The translations under genes were made by a program, and so were the position numbers. The notes under the pieces are model-generated. The model had not been told where the DNA came from and did no database searches. It saw nothing but the letters and a program-made list of their open reading frames with translations. Positions 1 to 10,600 of a stretch of 34,635 bases of DNA are shown here, piece by piece. The stretch is from an uncultured Burkholderiales bacterium (lineage in GTDB: Bacteria; Pseudomonadota; Gammaproteobacteria; Burkholderiales; Burkholderiaceae_C): contig CAIOTD010000082.1 in assembly GCA_903861115.1 (NCBI GenBank), positions 1-34,635 of the forward strand, given 5' to 3'. The number at the start of each line of letters is the position of its first letter. Position 1 is the first letter of the stretch.

Positions 1-352
1 AATAAGCTTGAGCTAGCTTAGCGATAGAGCGTGGGTCACGATCGTATCCTTTGCCATCAGATGGCTCGATCACTTCACATGTGATGACCAATGTTGACTC
101 TTCATATAATGGGTCTATGTAGCAAGCTGTTGGATCAGGCATCAACAACATATCAGAAGCTTCAATACCCTTCCAACCAGCGATAGATGAACCGTCAAAG
201 GCATGGCCTGATTCAAATTTATCGATATTGAACTGAGACACAGGCACAGTCACGTGCTGTTCTTTGCCGCGGGTGTCTGTAAAACGGAAATCAACGAATT
301 TGACTTCATTGTCTTTGACTTGCTTCATTACATCTGCGACGGTCTTTGCCAT
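1..352 (-). CDS. glnA: Glutamine synthetase type I, N-terminal part (cut by window edge)
   Basis: Glutamine synthetase makes glutamine from glutamate, ammonia and ATP in the cytoplasm and is the main ammonium-assimilating enzyme. The reverse strand encodes the first 117 residues, starting [20 protein letters not shown] and continuing through the beta-grasp domain. The segment [19 protein letters not shown] is typical of bacterial GlnA, and [15 protein letters not shown] follows it. The active-site half lies outside the window. The ATG at 352 is preceded by AGGAGA about six bases upstream, which fixes the start. The gene runs leftward out of the window, and its upstream region carries a sigma-54 promoter and NtrC-type sites, so nitrogen-regulated expression is expected. 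Confidence 0.97.
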   Translation of the reverse strand, partial: MAKTVADVMKQVKDNEVKFVDFRFTDTRGKEQHVTVPVSQFNIDKFESGHAFDGSSIAGWKGIEASDMLLMPDPTACYIDPLYEESTLVITCEVIEPSDGKGYDRDPRSIAKLAQAY

Positions 353-402
353 CAGTTTCTCCTGAAATTACGGTTAGGTTGGAAAAAGGTCTTGTTTCAA
401 TG

Positions 403-418
403 AGCAGAAAGTGTGCCA
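403..418 (-). promoter_or_regulatory. Sigma-54 (RpoN) promoter of glnA
   Basis: On the reverse strand the bases TGGCACACTTTCTGCT give GG-N10-GC, the spacing required of -24/-12 promoters. The -24 element TGGCAC is perfect and the -12 element CTGC has one mismatch to TTGC. Transcription would start near 392, leaving a leader of about 40 bases before the glnA ATG. The call is supported by the NtrC-type dyads about 120-140 bases further upstream. Confidence 0.8.
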
Positions 419-525
419 CCCCAAAGGGTCGCCAAGCTCAAACAAACAAAACACAATGATTGTAATTGTCTTCTTGCCAAAGAGGGGCCGAAAACACCAC
501 TCTAAAGCACTCAAAGACCCATAAA

Positions 526-542
526 TGCACCCTTATATTGCA
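526..542 (-). promoter_or_regulatory. NtrC-type enhancer site, distal imperfect copy is 539-555, this copy is promoter-proximal
   Basis: TGCACCCTTATATTGCA fits the NtrC pattern GCAC-N7-GTGC with one mismatch (TTGC). It shares its TGCA end with the stronger site at 539-555, so the two centres are 13 bases apart. Its centre lies roughly 140 bases upstream of the predicted glnA start point, a usual distance for an enhancer. Confidence 0.6.
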
Positions 543-555
543 CCATTGTAGTGCA
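539..555 (-). promoter_or_regulatory. NtrC-type enhancer site (strong)
   Basis: TGCACCATTGTAGTGCA matches the enterobacterial NtrC consensus TGCACCA-N3-TGGTGCA at all but one position and contains GCAC-N7-GTGC exactly. With the overlapping site at 526-542 it forms a tandem enhancer upstream of the sigma-54 promoter of glnA. An A/T-rich stretch at about 441-470 between enhancer and promoter could be a bend or IHF site, but no exact IHF consensus is present. Confidence 0.75.
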
Positions 556-583
556 TTATCAATAAAATTAAGGGGACTCTCGT

Positions 584-1441
584 TTACCGCACCAACTCGG
601 GGCCTATTGGTGCACCAAAATCTTGCAGATCCTTGAGCAACTCTTGGTAGGCCAAATGGGCCAGGTCCGGATGGCCTTTGACACCCAATTCAATGTGTCG
701 TCCATGTTCAGGATGGTCAACACTTGGCAAACTGAAGACCTTCACCCCATCAAACTGCGCCTCCAGTTTGATCATGATGGGCGTTAAAGCGGCCTCCATG
801 GCGCCATACACAATGACAGACTTCTCAATCCAAGCCGCCTTCTTGAACCAAGGACTGCAGTACGCGTCCAAGACCCACTCAATCATGGGCCAGGCCATGA
901 CGGGAAAGCCCGGCAAGAAATAAACCGAAGCCCATGGGCGGGATTGAAGCAATTGAGCATCTCTGCTTTTGCATTGAAAACCAGGAATTTTGTTGTAAGG
1001 ATTGGGAATGATGTCTGCACCCTTTGGGAACATGCCCATATTGAGTCGATGAACATGGTTGGGATGATCTGGCTCATAGACCTGTCCATTCTCCAGGGCT
1101 TGGTCCATGATCCTTTGGCGAATAAGCATTTCGGCTTGAGGATGAAGCGCCAACTCCAAGCCCAAGGCCGCCGCCGCACATTGACGCGTGTGGTCATCGG
1201 GCGTGGCGCCTATGCCGCCACAAGAGAAAACAACATCACCACTGTCAAAGGCTTGCTTGAGGGTCTGGGTGATTCTTTGGGGATCGTCGCCGACATAATT
1301 GGCGTAATCCAACTGCAGACCTCTTTGAGCCAACAATTCAATCACTTTGCTCATGTGCTTGTCGGCTCGTTTACCTGACATGATCTCATCGCCGACAATG
1401 ACCAGTCCAAATGAGGGGGTGGGGTGGGTAGTGTTTTGCAT
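584..1441 (-). CDS. CinA/MoaB-type molybdopterin-binding domain protein
   Basis: This is a single-domain protein of the MoCF_biosynth (MoaB/MogA/CinA N-terminal) fold, cytoplasmic, with no known substrate. The N-terminal strand FGLVIVGDEIMSGKRADKHM and the nucleotide or pterin loop FSCGGIGATPDDHTRQCAA are the family signatures. The C-terminal amidohydrolase half of full CinA is absent, as in the short competence/damage-inducible A-like proteins of betaproteobacteria. The reading frame also permits a GTG at 1477, but its spacing to any Shine-Dalgarno is poor and the extra 12 residues look non-conserved, so ATG at 1441 is preferred. It lies just downstream of recD (gap 10-46 bases) on the same strand and may be the last gene of the recCBD transcript. 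Whether it serves the molybdenum hydroxylase cluster further upstream is unknown. Confidence 0.85.
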   Translation of the reverse strand: MQNTTHPTPSFGLVIVGDEIMSGKRADKHMSKVIELLAQRGLQLDYANYVGDDPQRITQTLKQAFDSGDVVFSCGGIGATPDDHTRQCAAAALGLELALHPQAEMLIRQRIMDQALENGQVYEPDHPNHVHRLNMGMFPKGADIIPNPYNKIPGFQCKSRDAQLLQSRPWASVYFLPGFPVMAWPMIEWVLDAYCSPWFKKAAWIEKSVIVYGAMEAALTPIMIKLEAQFDGVKVFSLPSVDHPEHGRHIELGVKGHPDLAHLAYQELLKDLQDFGAPIGPELVR

Positions 1442-1487
1442 GACCGAGAGTTTAACAAATGACGCCCTTGCTTGCACACCCTGAGCA

Positions 1488-3716
1488 TTACATCAAGTCC
1501 AATCCTTGTAACCGCTTAGACAAGCCACTTGTTCTCTTGGCGCGCGTAGACGCTGCTCGCTCAACCAGACCTGGCTGAGCTTGAAAGAGGCTCAAAAAGC
1601 GTTTGGCTCGCGTTACACCCGTATAAAGAAGTTCTCGGGTCAAAGATTTTTCTGCATGATCTTGAAGGACCACCAACGCATGCTCATACTCCGAGCCCTG
1701 CGCTTTGTGAATGCTCATGGCATAGGCCGTTTGAACAGAAAGCAATCGATTGATGGACACACTTTGAAAGCCTGATCCAGCCAAAAAGTAGGCTCGAAAC
1801 ACACCTTCAAGCGGATCACGCACAACCAAGCCCACATCTCCATTGGACAGTCCCAAATCATGCTGGTTGCGAGTCAACATGATGGCTCTGCCACTGTACC
1901 ACTCACCCCTTGGCTCAATCCAACCCTCACTTTGCAATTGGCGCTCAATGGCTTGATTGATTGCAATCGCCCCCAAAGGCCCTTCATTGATCGCACACAG
2001 TACGCGAAAACGCTCAAACTCAACCAGCGCCTCCAACATCCAAGCCTCAACGGGCAAAGAGGCGCGAGAGTTCACCGCCCTAAAGAGCGCACCATTGCGC
2101 TCAAAAACCTTTAAATAGGACAAGAAATTGATCTTGGGTTGCGCAACAAACAAATCCTCGGTTTGCCCTTTTTGCAGCCCTTGGGCTCTAGAGCCCAAGC
2201 ACACCTCTAGCAAGGGCGCCATTTTGAAACTGGTTGTGCAGGCAATGTCACTGTCGCGCGCCTTTGTGAGCACTCGGTTAACCTGAGAGATGTCGCCCAA
2301 ATTAATGGCTTGCGCAAGTTCAGCAATATGGCCCTCAAAACGCCGAGACTTCGTCAACATGACCAAATTGAGCAAAGGCGGCCTTGAATGCGTGTGACTG
2401 GGAACGTGCTCTCGAGAGGGCATGCCTGTGACTCTGCACAAAAAATCAACGCTGGTTTGATCGTAAAGATCGCTTAAATTGCTCACACCCGTGGACTTGA
2501 GGTGACCACTGAGTTCAGACAAAATAGAACCCGCCTCGACCGAAGACAATTGATCTTTGTCGCCAAGCAAAATCAATGTGGTGTTCGGACTCAACGCCTT
2601 CAAGAGTGCGCCCATTGATTCTGCGTCAATCATGGAGGCCTCATCCATGACCAACAAATCCAAAGCCAAAGGTTGACGCTCATTGAACCGAAAGCTTTTC
2701 TCATGCATGCGAAACCCGAGCAACGTGTGCAAAGTTTTGGCCGATCCGATGCGTTCAAGCAATGCGTTGCAATCGAGGTGACCATGCAACACGTCAGACA
2801 AGGACAAGAGAGACGTCTCAATCGAGCGATAAAGTCGAGAGGCCGCCTTGCCAGTGGGTGCAGACAAAGAAATACGAAGGGGTCTGTCTGACGAATTGAG
2901 CATGCATGCCAATGCAATCAAACGAGCAACGGTATACGTCTTACCTGTACCTGGCCCACCGGTGATGATGCTCAAGGGAGACCTGACCGACATCGCGCAA
3001 GCAATTTTTTGCCAATCAAGCTCTTTGACTTCTTCAGCACTTTGGCCCTTAACGACTTCGCCAGGGGCGTCAAAAAGGAGACTCAATGCTTTGGCCACCC
3101 TCTCTTCATCAACGCAACGAGCGATCTTGGATTTCTTGTAAAGTGCATTGGCAATAAAGTCCTCAGCAATCCACTGCCGTCTGAAGTACACCAAAACATC
3201 TCGATCAAGTTCGAATAAAACAATTGACTCGGCTCGATCTTCTTCAGCCTTTGCGGACACCAAAAAATCATTAACCGGCATCGCACCGTCCATGCCGCGT
3301 ACACCTTCCACCCTGACCAAAGCAGATGCAATCAAGCAATCTTTCCAAGACTGAAGATTTGTAGGCAAGCGCTCAATCAGGGGCGCATAGTGCTCTCGTA
3401 AAAAAACACTTTTTTGAACTTGGTGGTCTTTAAAAAGATCAGTCTCTTTTGCAAGCACCGACTTCAAAGAAACACAAGAGTGCCCTTGCGATTGATACTG
3501 CGACAGCACAACCACAAGCCACAGCAATGGCAACAAAGCCTGCGCATCCAACTTGAGCTCAAGATCATAAAAAAATCTTGTCAAAGCCAAATCAAGATGC
3601 CGCAAGTGTCCCTCTTTGACACCCCATTCAATGGATTTAATCAAATCCGCAATGGGCTGATCGGTTGCACCTAAACGCTTACCCACACGGTCAGTCGATG
3701 TATACAAAATACTCAT
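1488..3716 (-). CDS. recD: Exodeoxyribonuclease V alpha subunit (RecD helicase)
   Basis: RecD is the 5'-3' helicase of the RecBCD complex, which processes double-strand breaks for recombination. Of 742 residues, the first 240 are the RecBC-interacting N-terminal part. Walker A GGPGTGKT lies at 253-260, followed by Walker B LLVMDEASMID. Late motifs are GDVGLVVRDP, YAMSIHKAQGSEYEHALVVL and LYTGVTRAKR near the C-terminus, typical of the SF1B RecD/TraA family. It is longer than the E. coli protein (608 residues), with the extra length mainly in the N-terminal region and between the helicase motifs. Its ATG overlaps the recB stop by four bases (ATGA), so translation is probably coupled. Confidence 0.96.
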   Translation of the reverse strand: MSILYTSTDRVGKRLGATDQPIADLIKSIEWGVKEGHLRHLDLALTRFFYDLELKLDAQALLPLLWLVVVLSQYQSQGHSCVSLKSVLAKETDLFKDHQVQKSVFLREHYAPLIERLPTNLQSWKDCLIASALVRVEGVRGMDGAMPVNDFLVSAKAEEDRAESIVLFELDRDVLVYFRRQWIAEDFIANALYKKSKIARCVDEERVAKALSLLFDAPGEVVKGQSAEEVKELDWQKIACAMSVRSPLSIITGGPGTGKTYTVARLIALACMLNSSDRPLRISLSAPTGKAASRLYRSIETSLLSLSDVLHGHLDCNALLERIGSAKTLHTLLGFRMHEKSFRFNERQPLALDLLVMDEASMIDAESMGALLKALSPNTTLILLGDKDQLSSVEAGSILSELSGHLKSTGVSNLSDLYDQTSVDFLCRVTGMPSREHVPSHTHSRPPLLNLVMLTKSRRFEGHIAELAQAINLGDISQVNRVLTKARDSDIACTTSFKMAPLLEVCLGSRAQGLQKGQTEDLFVAQPKINFLSYLKVFERNGALFRAVNSRASLPVEAWMLEALVEFERFRVLCAINEGPLGAIAINQAIERQLQSEGWIEPRGEWYSGRAIMLTRNQHDLGLSNGDVGLVVRDPLEGVFRAYFLAGSGFQSVSINRLLSVQTAYAMSIHKAQGSEYEHALVVLQDHAEKSLTRELLYTGVTRAKRFLSLFQAQPGLVERAASTRAKRTSGLSKRLQGLDLM

Positions 3717-6700
3717 GCAACGCCACCTCCAAGGGGGAGTGAATCGGTGAATGAATCCCTTTGCAGGGTCAATTCCAACTCATCCATCAGTTGCGCACTG
3801 GCTTTTAGAAAACACAAACCCTGGCCCTTTGCATTGACACCCCTCAAATACCAAACAAAGGCGCCGCCCAAGTGAAGATCGGGTTGGTACGCACTGGCAA
3901 GTCGGGTCTTGAGCAGTCGATGAAGCGCCAACAAGTAAATTGCCGCTTGCAGGTCATATCGATTGAGCACCGTTTCTCTCTCGAGAGACTCTAAACCGTA
4001 ATCCTGGAGATCGTGACCCAATGAATTTGTTTTGTAGTCAAGCACATAATATTTTCCGTTGCATTCAAAAAGCAGATCCGAAAAACCCATCAACATACCG
4101 TGCCAATCAGAAGATTGAATGGCTTGTCTCTTCAACTGAGGATAGAAGTATTTGGCCACCACCGATTCAATTTTTGCAGCCTCGAATTGATCGCATGACA
4201 TCCAAAACTCAGCCTCTGTGAGACGGCTATTTAGCCCCATCAATCCCGTACCAAGCTCTTTCAATGGTTCATACAGAATTTGACAAACCCATTTGAAAAC
4301 AAGTTGAGACATCATGGACATGCCAACCAGCACTTTTTCGTCCAACAAAGAGTGCTCAATTTTTATGGCTTGTGAGCTTGAAATTTGCTCCTCTTGGAGC
4401 TTGAGCTTGCGAGGCATCAGCAACTCAATTCTTTGCAACAAACGCAGCTGAAAGCCTTGAGCATTGTCGAAACGTTTTCCTTCAACAAGCGACCAGCGCA
4501 AAATCTCATGCATGAAGTTACCAACATCGATGCCACCTGCAATACCTAAGCACGGATTGGCCGACTGGAGTCGATTGGAGACCGTGAGCGAGGCTGAAAA
4601 CTCTAACGGTGCAGTGGCAACAAGCCTATGGGTCGCCTCTTGCTGCCCCTCAATCACCAAGGGCTCATCATCGGCAGCTGTCACCATTTCAAAGCTCTGG
4701 GAATCTGCTTCAAAACGACTGGATCGAAGCAAAGAAGAGAAGCTTGAGAACCGATATCTAAGATCGATATGCGCTCTAAAGATCAATGGCTCTTGGATAA
4801 GCTTTTCACCCGCTATCAAGGGCAAGTGGCTCATGGATCCCTCAGACCCACACTCAACAAGCGCACAAAGACTGTTTTGACCCAGGTATTGGGTCAAAAG
4901 AGCAAGCCACACCTGCTCATCACTTGGCGCCTGGGCATCTGTCATCATGACGCCAAGTGCACTTTGGTGTGTGACACATGCACCGCGTCCGTTGTGATTC
5001 AAGCGCGAAAAACCAAGCCAAATCGAGTGCTTTGCACGAGTCAGCGCCACATACATCAATCTTATGTTTTCCTTAGAGGCGTCATCAAGCAAATGAGGGT
5101 CTGCATCTTCACTCACCAAGTCATCCTCAACCAAGTCGACGTGTTCATTGGTGTTGAATGTGGTTGCAAAGGGCAACATCACAACATTGAATTCCAAGCC
5201 CTTGCTTTTATGAATCGTCACGATCTTGACCAACGCTGCGTCACTCTCTAAACGAAGGATATGCTCCTCCGTCCCAGAAGTCGCGTCGGTGATGGCATTG
5301 ATCAGCCAATCCAACAAGCCGCGCTGTGCATGAACCTGGTGGCTTTGAGCTTGCAAAATTTCAGACAGTTGGAGCACATTGGTCAGTTTTCTTTGACCCT
5401 CTGTGTGTCTAAGCCATTTTTGTGGGAGGTTGAACAAGCTCAAGGTTTTGCGAACCATGGCCAATAGGCCGTGATGCCGCCAAACCCTCTCCAATTCCCT
5501 CATCAAATTTGAGCAGTGATCAAACAGATTTTCATCTGTGTTGATCTGATGAAGTTCAGCAATAGAGAAGTCAAACATTGGCAAAGCAAGTGCCGACTTC
5601 ACCTTGGAGGAATCCAATGGCGTTAAAACTGCCCGCATCCAATGCGCCAAATCTCTCGCTTCCCGAGTTTTAAAAACCGAATCCTTATCCGACAAGTAAA
5701 CACTAGAGACGCCCCTCCTCGCCAAAGCACTTCTGATGACTTGGGCCTCAACACCTGTCCTGACCAAAATTGCAATATCAGCGGGCACCAGTCTTCTGCT
5801 AGACGACTGCGACCCATCAAGGCTTTTAAAAACAAGCTGTTCATCGCTTAGCCACTTCACCACTTGCTCAGCGCAGTGCGCCGAAAAAATTTCTCGCACT
5901 GTTTTTGTACTCAATACTTCTTGGTGGTAGACCGTTGTAATGGGTGCAATGGGGCCCGTTGAACCCACCAATGTTTCTTTTAAACCTTGGGCTTGAACAG
6001 CTAAAAAGGGCAATGGATTTGACAATGGACTTCGGTAAGAAAAAGCCCCACTGGGCCTGTTCACTTCTGACAGCAAAAAAAGGGCATTGACTGCATTAAC
6101 AAGATCAGAACTCGAGCGGTAGTTTTTTCCTAAAACATAATGTCTAGACTGGGTGGCAAGCTTGGCTCTCAAATAGCTTTTGATATCTGCTCCGCGAAAG
6201 GAGTAGATAGACTGCTTTGGGTCCCCAATCAAGAAAATCCCTGTTTCCGGACCGTTTGATTCGATCTGATAAATTTCATCGAAAATGCCATATTGGATGG
6301 GCGACGTGTCCTGAAACTCATCGATCATGATGATGGGGAATTGCTCTCGCAATTGAGACTTTAAAAATTCACCGTGTTCAGCTTTCAATGCAAGATCAAG
6401 TCGATGCAGGAGATCTGAAAATCCAAATTGTCCACGTTGCGCTTTTAGTGAGGTGATCTCTGCGCCGATGCAATCAACCATGAGTGGCCAAACTTGATCC
6501 AAAAGCGATGGGGTCTTTAAAAATTCATGTCCAACATCAAAGAATTCAAAAATGAAATCAGGCAATTCGATTGCATCGGCCTTGGCGTGCCGGGCCAAAT
6601 GAAAACTTTCCGGTGAAAACCTGCTCCAGCGCTCTTTGACCTTGTCCGGGAACTTGACAGCCTGCGCATCGCCACACCAAGCGCTGAGTTCTAAAATCCA

Positions 6701-7600
6701 ATTTTGCAGGTGCTGATGCCCAAGTTTTGTTCCGTTCCATTGGCTTCGACGCTGCGTCCACTCAAGTTCAATCCAACTCGAGACTCGCACGGACAGTTCG
6801 CTGAGACGCCTCTTTGTGAGCCTCAGCGTCTGGGCATGTATGGATGCCAAAGCTTGAAACTGACTGACAAAACTTGCCGTCTCCACTTTTTGGTTTTTTG
6901 GCAAAGAGACTTTTTGATTTTTAAAGAATGCTTCCACCAAACTCACCAAGTCTGCAACTTCATTGGGCAACATGCCCTTGAAGTGCCTAGCAAGGTCGAC
7001 ATCCATGGCATAGACCGTCTTGCGCCAAAAGTCCTGCACTGCACTCAATCTGAGACTTTGCTCATTGACCACCAACTCTTCATCAAAGGGCTGACCGGTA
7101 TGGATGGCGTGTTCTTTTAAAACTTTTTGGCACCAAGCATCGATCGTAAAGACAGAGGCCTCATCCATACAAAGTGCCGCTTGATTGAGTTGCCATGCCG
7201 CTTGCAATCTGGCCGACGAGGTGGGGTATGCCTGCAGCAACTCAAGGATAAAAGCGTCTTCAATGGGATGACCCTCATCTTGGCGAAAGGCCTCTGCCAC
7301 TTCGACCAACCGTGCTTGTATTCTTGAAGACAACTCTTGGGTGGCTGCTTTTGTAAACGTCATCACCAAAATATCACTCGGCAACAACGCACGTGCATAA
7401 GCCGTTTGTTCTTGATGGGCTTGGCCTTGACCGTTGTGTGGGAGGCGCCCATGTCCAAGCACCAGTCTAACAAACAATGCGGCAATGGTGTAAGTCTTGC
7501 CAGTCCCTGCACTCGCCTCGATCAAGCGACTTCCGTGCAAAGGAAAGTCGATCGCTTTCAACTCTGTGGCTTGAGATGGGTGCTGCAGCATGGTGCTCAT
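3713..7600 (-). CDS. recB: Exodeoxyribonuclease V beta subunit (RecB helicase-nuclease)
   Basis: RecB is the 3'-5' helicase and the only nuclease of RecBCD, and it loads RecA after Chi recognition. The 1295 residues show an SF1A UvrD-like helicase: Walker A EASAGTGKT at 28-36, Walker B IIMIDEFQDTSPIQYGIFDE, LIGDPKQSIYSFRGADIKSY, VTIHKSKGLEFNVVMLPF and RLMYVALTRAKHS. The C-terminal PD-(D/E)xK nuclease shows GNFMHEILRW, VLDYKTNSLG (Asp near residue 1188) and the downstream YDLQAAIYLLAL. All catalytic motifs appear intact, so the nuclease should be active. The start overlaps the recC stop as ATGA and the end overlaps recD in the same way. Confidence 0.97.
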   Translation of the reverse strand: MSTMLQHPSQATELKAIDFPLHGSRLIEASAGTGKTYTIAALFVRLVLGHGRLPHNGQGQAHQEQTAYARALLPSDILVMTFTKAATQELSSRIQARLVEVAEAFRQDEGHPIEDAFILELLQAYPTSSARLQAAWQLNQAALCMDEASVFTIDAWCQKVLKEHAIHTGQPFDEELVVNEQSLRLSAVQDFWRKTVYAMDVDLARHFKGMLPNEVADLVSLVEAFFKNQKVSLPKNQKVETASFVSQFQALASIHAQTLRLTKRRLSELSVRVSSWIELEWTQRRSQWNGTKLGHQHLQNWILELSAWCGDAQAVKFPDKVKERWSRFSPESFHLARHAKADAIELPDFIFEFFDVGHEFLKTPSLLDQVWPLMVDCIGAEITSLKAQRGQFGFSDLLHRLDLALKAEHGEFLKSQLREQFPIIMIDEFQDTSPIQYGIFDEIYQIESNGPETGIFLIGDPKQSIYSFRGADIKSYLRAKLATQSRHYVLGKNYRSSSDLVNAVNALFLLSEVNRPSGAFSYRSPLSNPLPFLAVQAQGLKETLVGSTGPIAPITTVYHQEVLSTKTVREIFSAHCAEQVVKWLSDEQLVFKSLDGSQSSSRRLVPADIAILVRTGVEAQVIRSALARRGVSSVYLSDKDSVFKTREARDLAHWMRAVLTPLDSSKVKSALALPMFDFSIAELHQINTDENLFDHCSNLMRELERVWRHHGLLAMVRKTLSLFNLPQKWLRHTEGQRKLTNVLQLSEILQAQSHQVHAQRGLLDWLINAITDATSGTEEHILRLESDAALVKIVTIHKSKGLEFNVVMLPFATTFNTNEHVDLVEDDLVSEDADPHLLDDASKENIRLMYVALTRAKHSIWLGFSRLNHNGRGACVTHQSALGVMMTDAQAPSDEQVWLALLTQYLGQNSLCALVECGSEGSMSHLPLIAGEKLIQEPLIFRAHIDLRYRFSSFSSLLRSSRFEADSQSFEMVTAADDEPLVIEGQQEATHRLVATAPLEFSASLTVSNRLQSANPCLGIAGGIDVGNFMHEILRWSLVEGKRFDNAQGFQLRLLQRIELLMPRKLKLQEEQISSSQAIKIEHSLLDEKVLVGMSMMSQLVFKWVCQILYEPLKELGTGLMGLNSRLTEAEFWMSCDQFEAAKIESVVAKYFYPQLKRQAIQSSDWHGMLMGFSDLLFECNGKYYVLDYKTNSLGHDLQDYGLESLERETVLNRYDLQAAIYLLALHRLLKTRLASAYQPDLHLGGAFVWYLRGVNAKGQGLCFLKASAQLMDELELTLQRDSFTDSLPLGGGVA

Positions 7601-10600
7601 TTCACGGGAGCCGAAATAGATTTCGCATAAGGCACGGGCTTGAGTTGGGCGTCAAACCACTCCCAAAAAGGCTCAAATGTTTTGCCCCAAGATTCCACAG
7701 TTTCAGCATCACGGGTCAAGGCCTCAAATGTTGGAAAAATTCTCTCTAGGCTCATGTCCGACACTTCACCCATCACATGATCACTTCCCTCATAAACCCC
7801 TTTGGCTTTGCTCGTGTCTTTGCCCTTTGCGTACACCAACGCCGTCTTCAGTGGCATGGCCAAAAAATCCATTTGGGACTTTTCATACGCAGCCGACAAG
7901 ACTTCCCATGAGCGATCCGCCAGCTCTTTTTCGGGTTGTACGACTTTGAGTTTGACATCTGCAAATAAAAAAATCAGCTCTATATCAAGCTCAAGGTGTG
8001 CAAACAAAACACTCATGATCCAGGGCTTGAGCAGTTGGTGTGGGCGCATGTCCTTCTTCACCATCAGTCGATTGGCCACAAGCTCTATGTACACTTTACT
8101 TTGCTCACCATCTAAAGAAGTCATTGCCCTTAGATTTGAAACCGAATCGATAAGCTCGCAAGGACCCCATTCAACTTTCAGCGCCATATCGGGCATCCGC
8201 AATGGATGCGTCTGCTGCAAATGCAGCGCTTGACCCAATTGTGGCTCAAGCTCAGTGAGCAAATGCTCCTGAAGCAATTCACCCATGGGACCCAGGGGCA
8301 AGTGTCCCGAGAGTTGCAAGCGGCTCAAGTAGCGCCTTACCATGGGTTCAATATCGTGCGCCTCATAGTGAGACAGCTCAAAGTATTTCAACAATTGATC
8401 CTTGAGCTGAAAAACTTGCAGCGCATCTAAACCAAACGATTCTTCGTCGTAGCGTTCTTGTTCAAGGGGATAAAAATTGACAGACAGCGCATGCTTGAAA
8501 TACTGCCGCACAGGGTTCTTAAAGGTCTGAACAATTTGTTGAATGTCGCAGGAGGCCACGTCGTCATGACGCTCTTGATTTGCGGCTTTTGCTGTCTTTG
8601 CAGTTAACTCTATTTCAGCGTCAGTTTTTGAATTGGATTTTGTATGCAAAGAAAACCATTCTTTGGCATACGTTTTGAGAGGCGTGCCCTCTTTGAAATA
8701 TGCAACGCCAAAGGGCTGCATCGGATGCACAGAAGTGAGCTGATCCAAAAGACTGGCAGACCACTTATCGGCTATGTATTGCCTGAGTTGCGAGACCAAA
8801 ACCGAGGGACTTTTGAAAGAATTGTCACGCTCACTCAACGCACTCCAGCTGACGTAGAGTTTCTCGCGCGCACTGAGCAATGCTTGAAGCATCAAAGCGC
8901 GATCATCTTGCGACTTGGAACGGTCTCCGACACGTGACTGTCCTTTTTTCTCCATCAAATCAAAGGGATTGTGAACACCCACTCTTGGGAAATCGCCCTC
9001 GTTCATCCCCACCAAGCAAATGACCTTTGACGGAATCGAATGCATGGTTTTGATCGAACCAAACGTGACACCATTGGACAACACACGTTGCCTTTTATCA
9101 CCGACTTTCAAGCCATCCATCCAAGCACTTGCGGCGACTTTGAGTGAAATCGGCTCCTCAAAATTAGCCTCTTGTGCATGCTCTAAAAACTCACTCAATG
9201 CGCCGCTCATGGCTTGCATGACCTTGATATCGCTTAAGGATGTGGCTCGAATTAAATTTGACATCAACTCAGACAAATCGAGTCCCCACATTTTGGGGCT
9301 CTGTGCAATGTGCGACTTTGACCACCACGCGGCAACAACTTCGACGAAGCTGACAAAGCGACCGACGATTTCCGCATCCATCCCAGAGACCGATGCCATC
9401 GGCCATATTGAAGGGTCGTTTGCGGTGCTCAAGACTTCATCTTGGCCTGCATTTGTATAACCCAACAGCATTCGACGAATGCCAAATAAAATCGTATTGA
9501 GTTCTTTCGAATCGACAAAGCCCAGTTGTTCTCTGTGTTTACCACTCAATCCCCAGCGCATACCGGATTCAAACAACCAATGCTCCAGTTGATCAAAGTC
9601 GTTTTCCTCCAAACCAAAACACTGCGAAATGCAAGTTGTTTTAAGAACCGTCAACAAATCGCCAAGTTGACACCTTGAATTTCCGACACCCATCAACCAC
9701 TTGAAGCTTTCTACAAGCGGGTGATGTTCAAGTAAATTTTGCTCTGCTATTGAAAAGGGAATATGTCTTTCATCTGCGACCGAGTACTGACCAAAAACCG
9801 CTTGGATCACTGGACTGGCGACCTCCAAATCGGGCAGCATGACCAACACATCGTAAGGCTCAACGCGTTGACGACCCGATTGTGCATCGAACAAACCAAG
9901 CAATTGATCGTGCAACACTTCAAGCTCTCTGGTCAAACCATGTGTTTTTTGAAACACAACACTTGCGTCTGCCAAGTTGGCGACCCAATTTGCACCGTGT
10001 TGGCACTCGCGGGTTTTTTCTAACAGTTGATCTTTTTGCTCCAAGTCCTTCGGATCAATGGGTTCAAGATCTCTAATTTGGTCTTGAATCAACCTGAGCA
10101 GCACTGGGGCTTGATCTGCTCCCAATTCAGACGCACTAAGAGGCGCCACCTCTGGCGTAAACACATCGAGCTTTAAGTGCTGAAAACTTTCTTTTGTTTT
10201 TTGTATGTCATCAAACTCATCCATTTGACGAACAAAGTCTCTGCTTTGTCGCCCCCATGCAGACAAAATAGGATTCGCATGCAAATGCATTTCACTGAAA
10301 TCCACCTGGGTCAGATCTTTTTCACTGCGACTTTTAAATCGCCTTCTCTCCCACTTGAAATATTCACGGCCCTCCATGATATCGGCCCAATGAAATCGAC
10401 AAGGCGAGTTCACACCAATAAAGACTTGCGTGTACTGCGACAGGGCTGCCAACAACGCCAAGTTTTGCATCGGCAAACTGTTCACACCCAATAGCGTGAT
10501 GCGTTTGGGAAGTTTTTCTACATCAAACTCTCCCTTTGCCAAAATCTCCATCGCTTTGGCGTGCAGATGTGGACGAATACCCATCTGCTCTTGTTCATTC

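Noticed and set aside
451-470. IHF site between NtrC sites and the sigma-54 promoter
   Set aside because: The A/T-rich stretch has a palindrome ACAAT-G-ATTGT and an IHF-like match with at least one mismatch, which is too weak to call as a feature.
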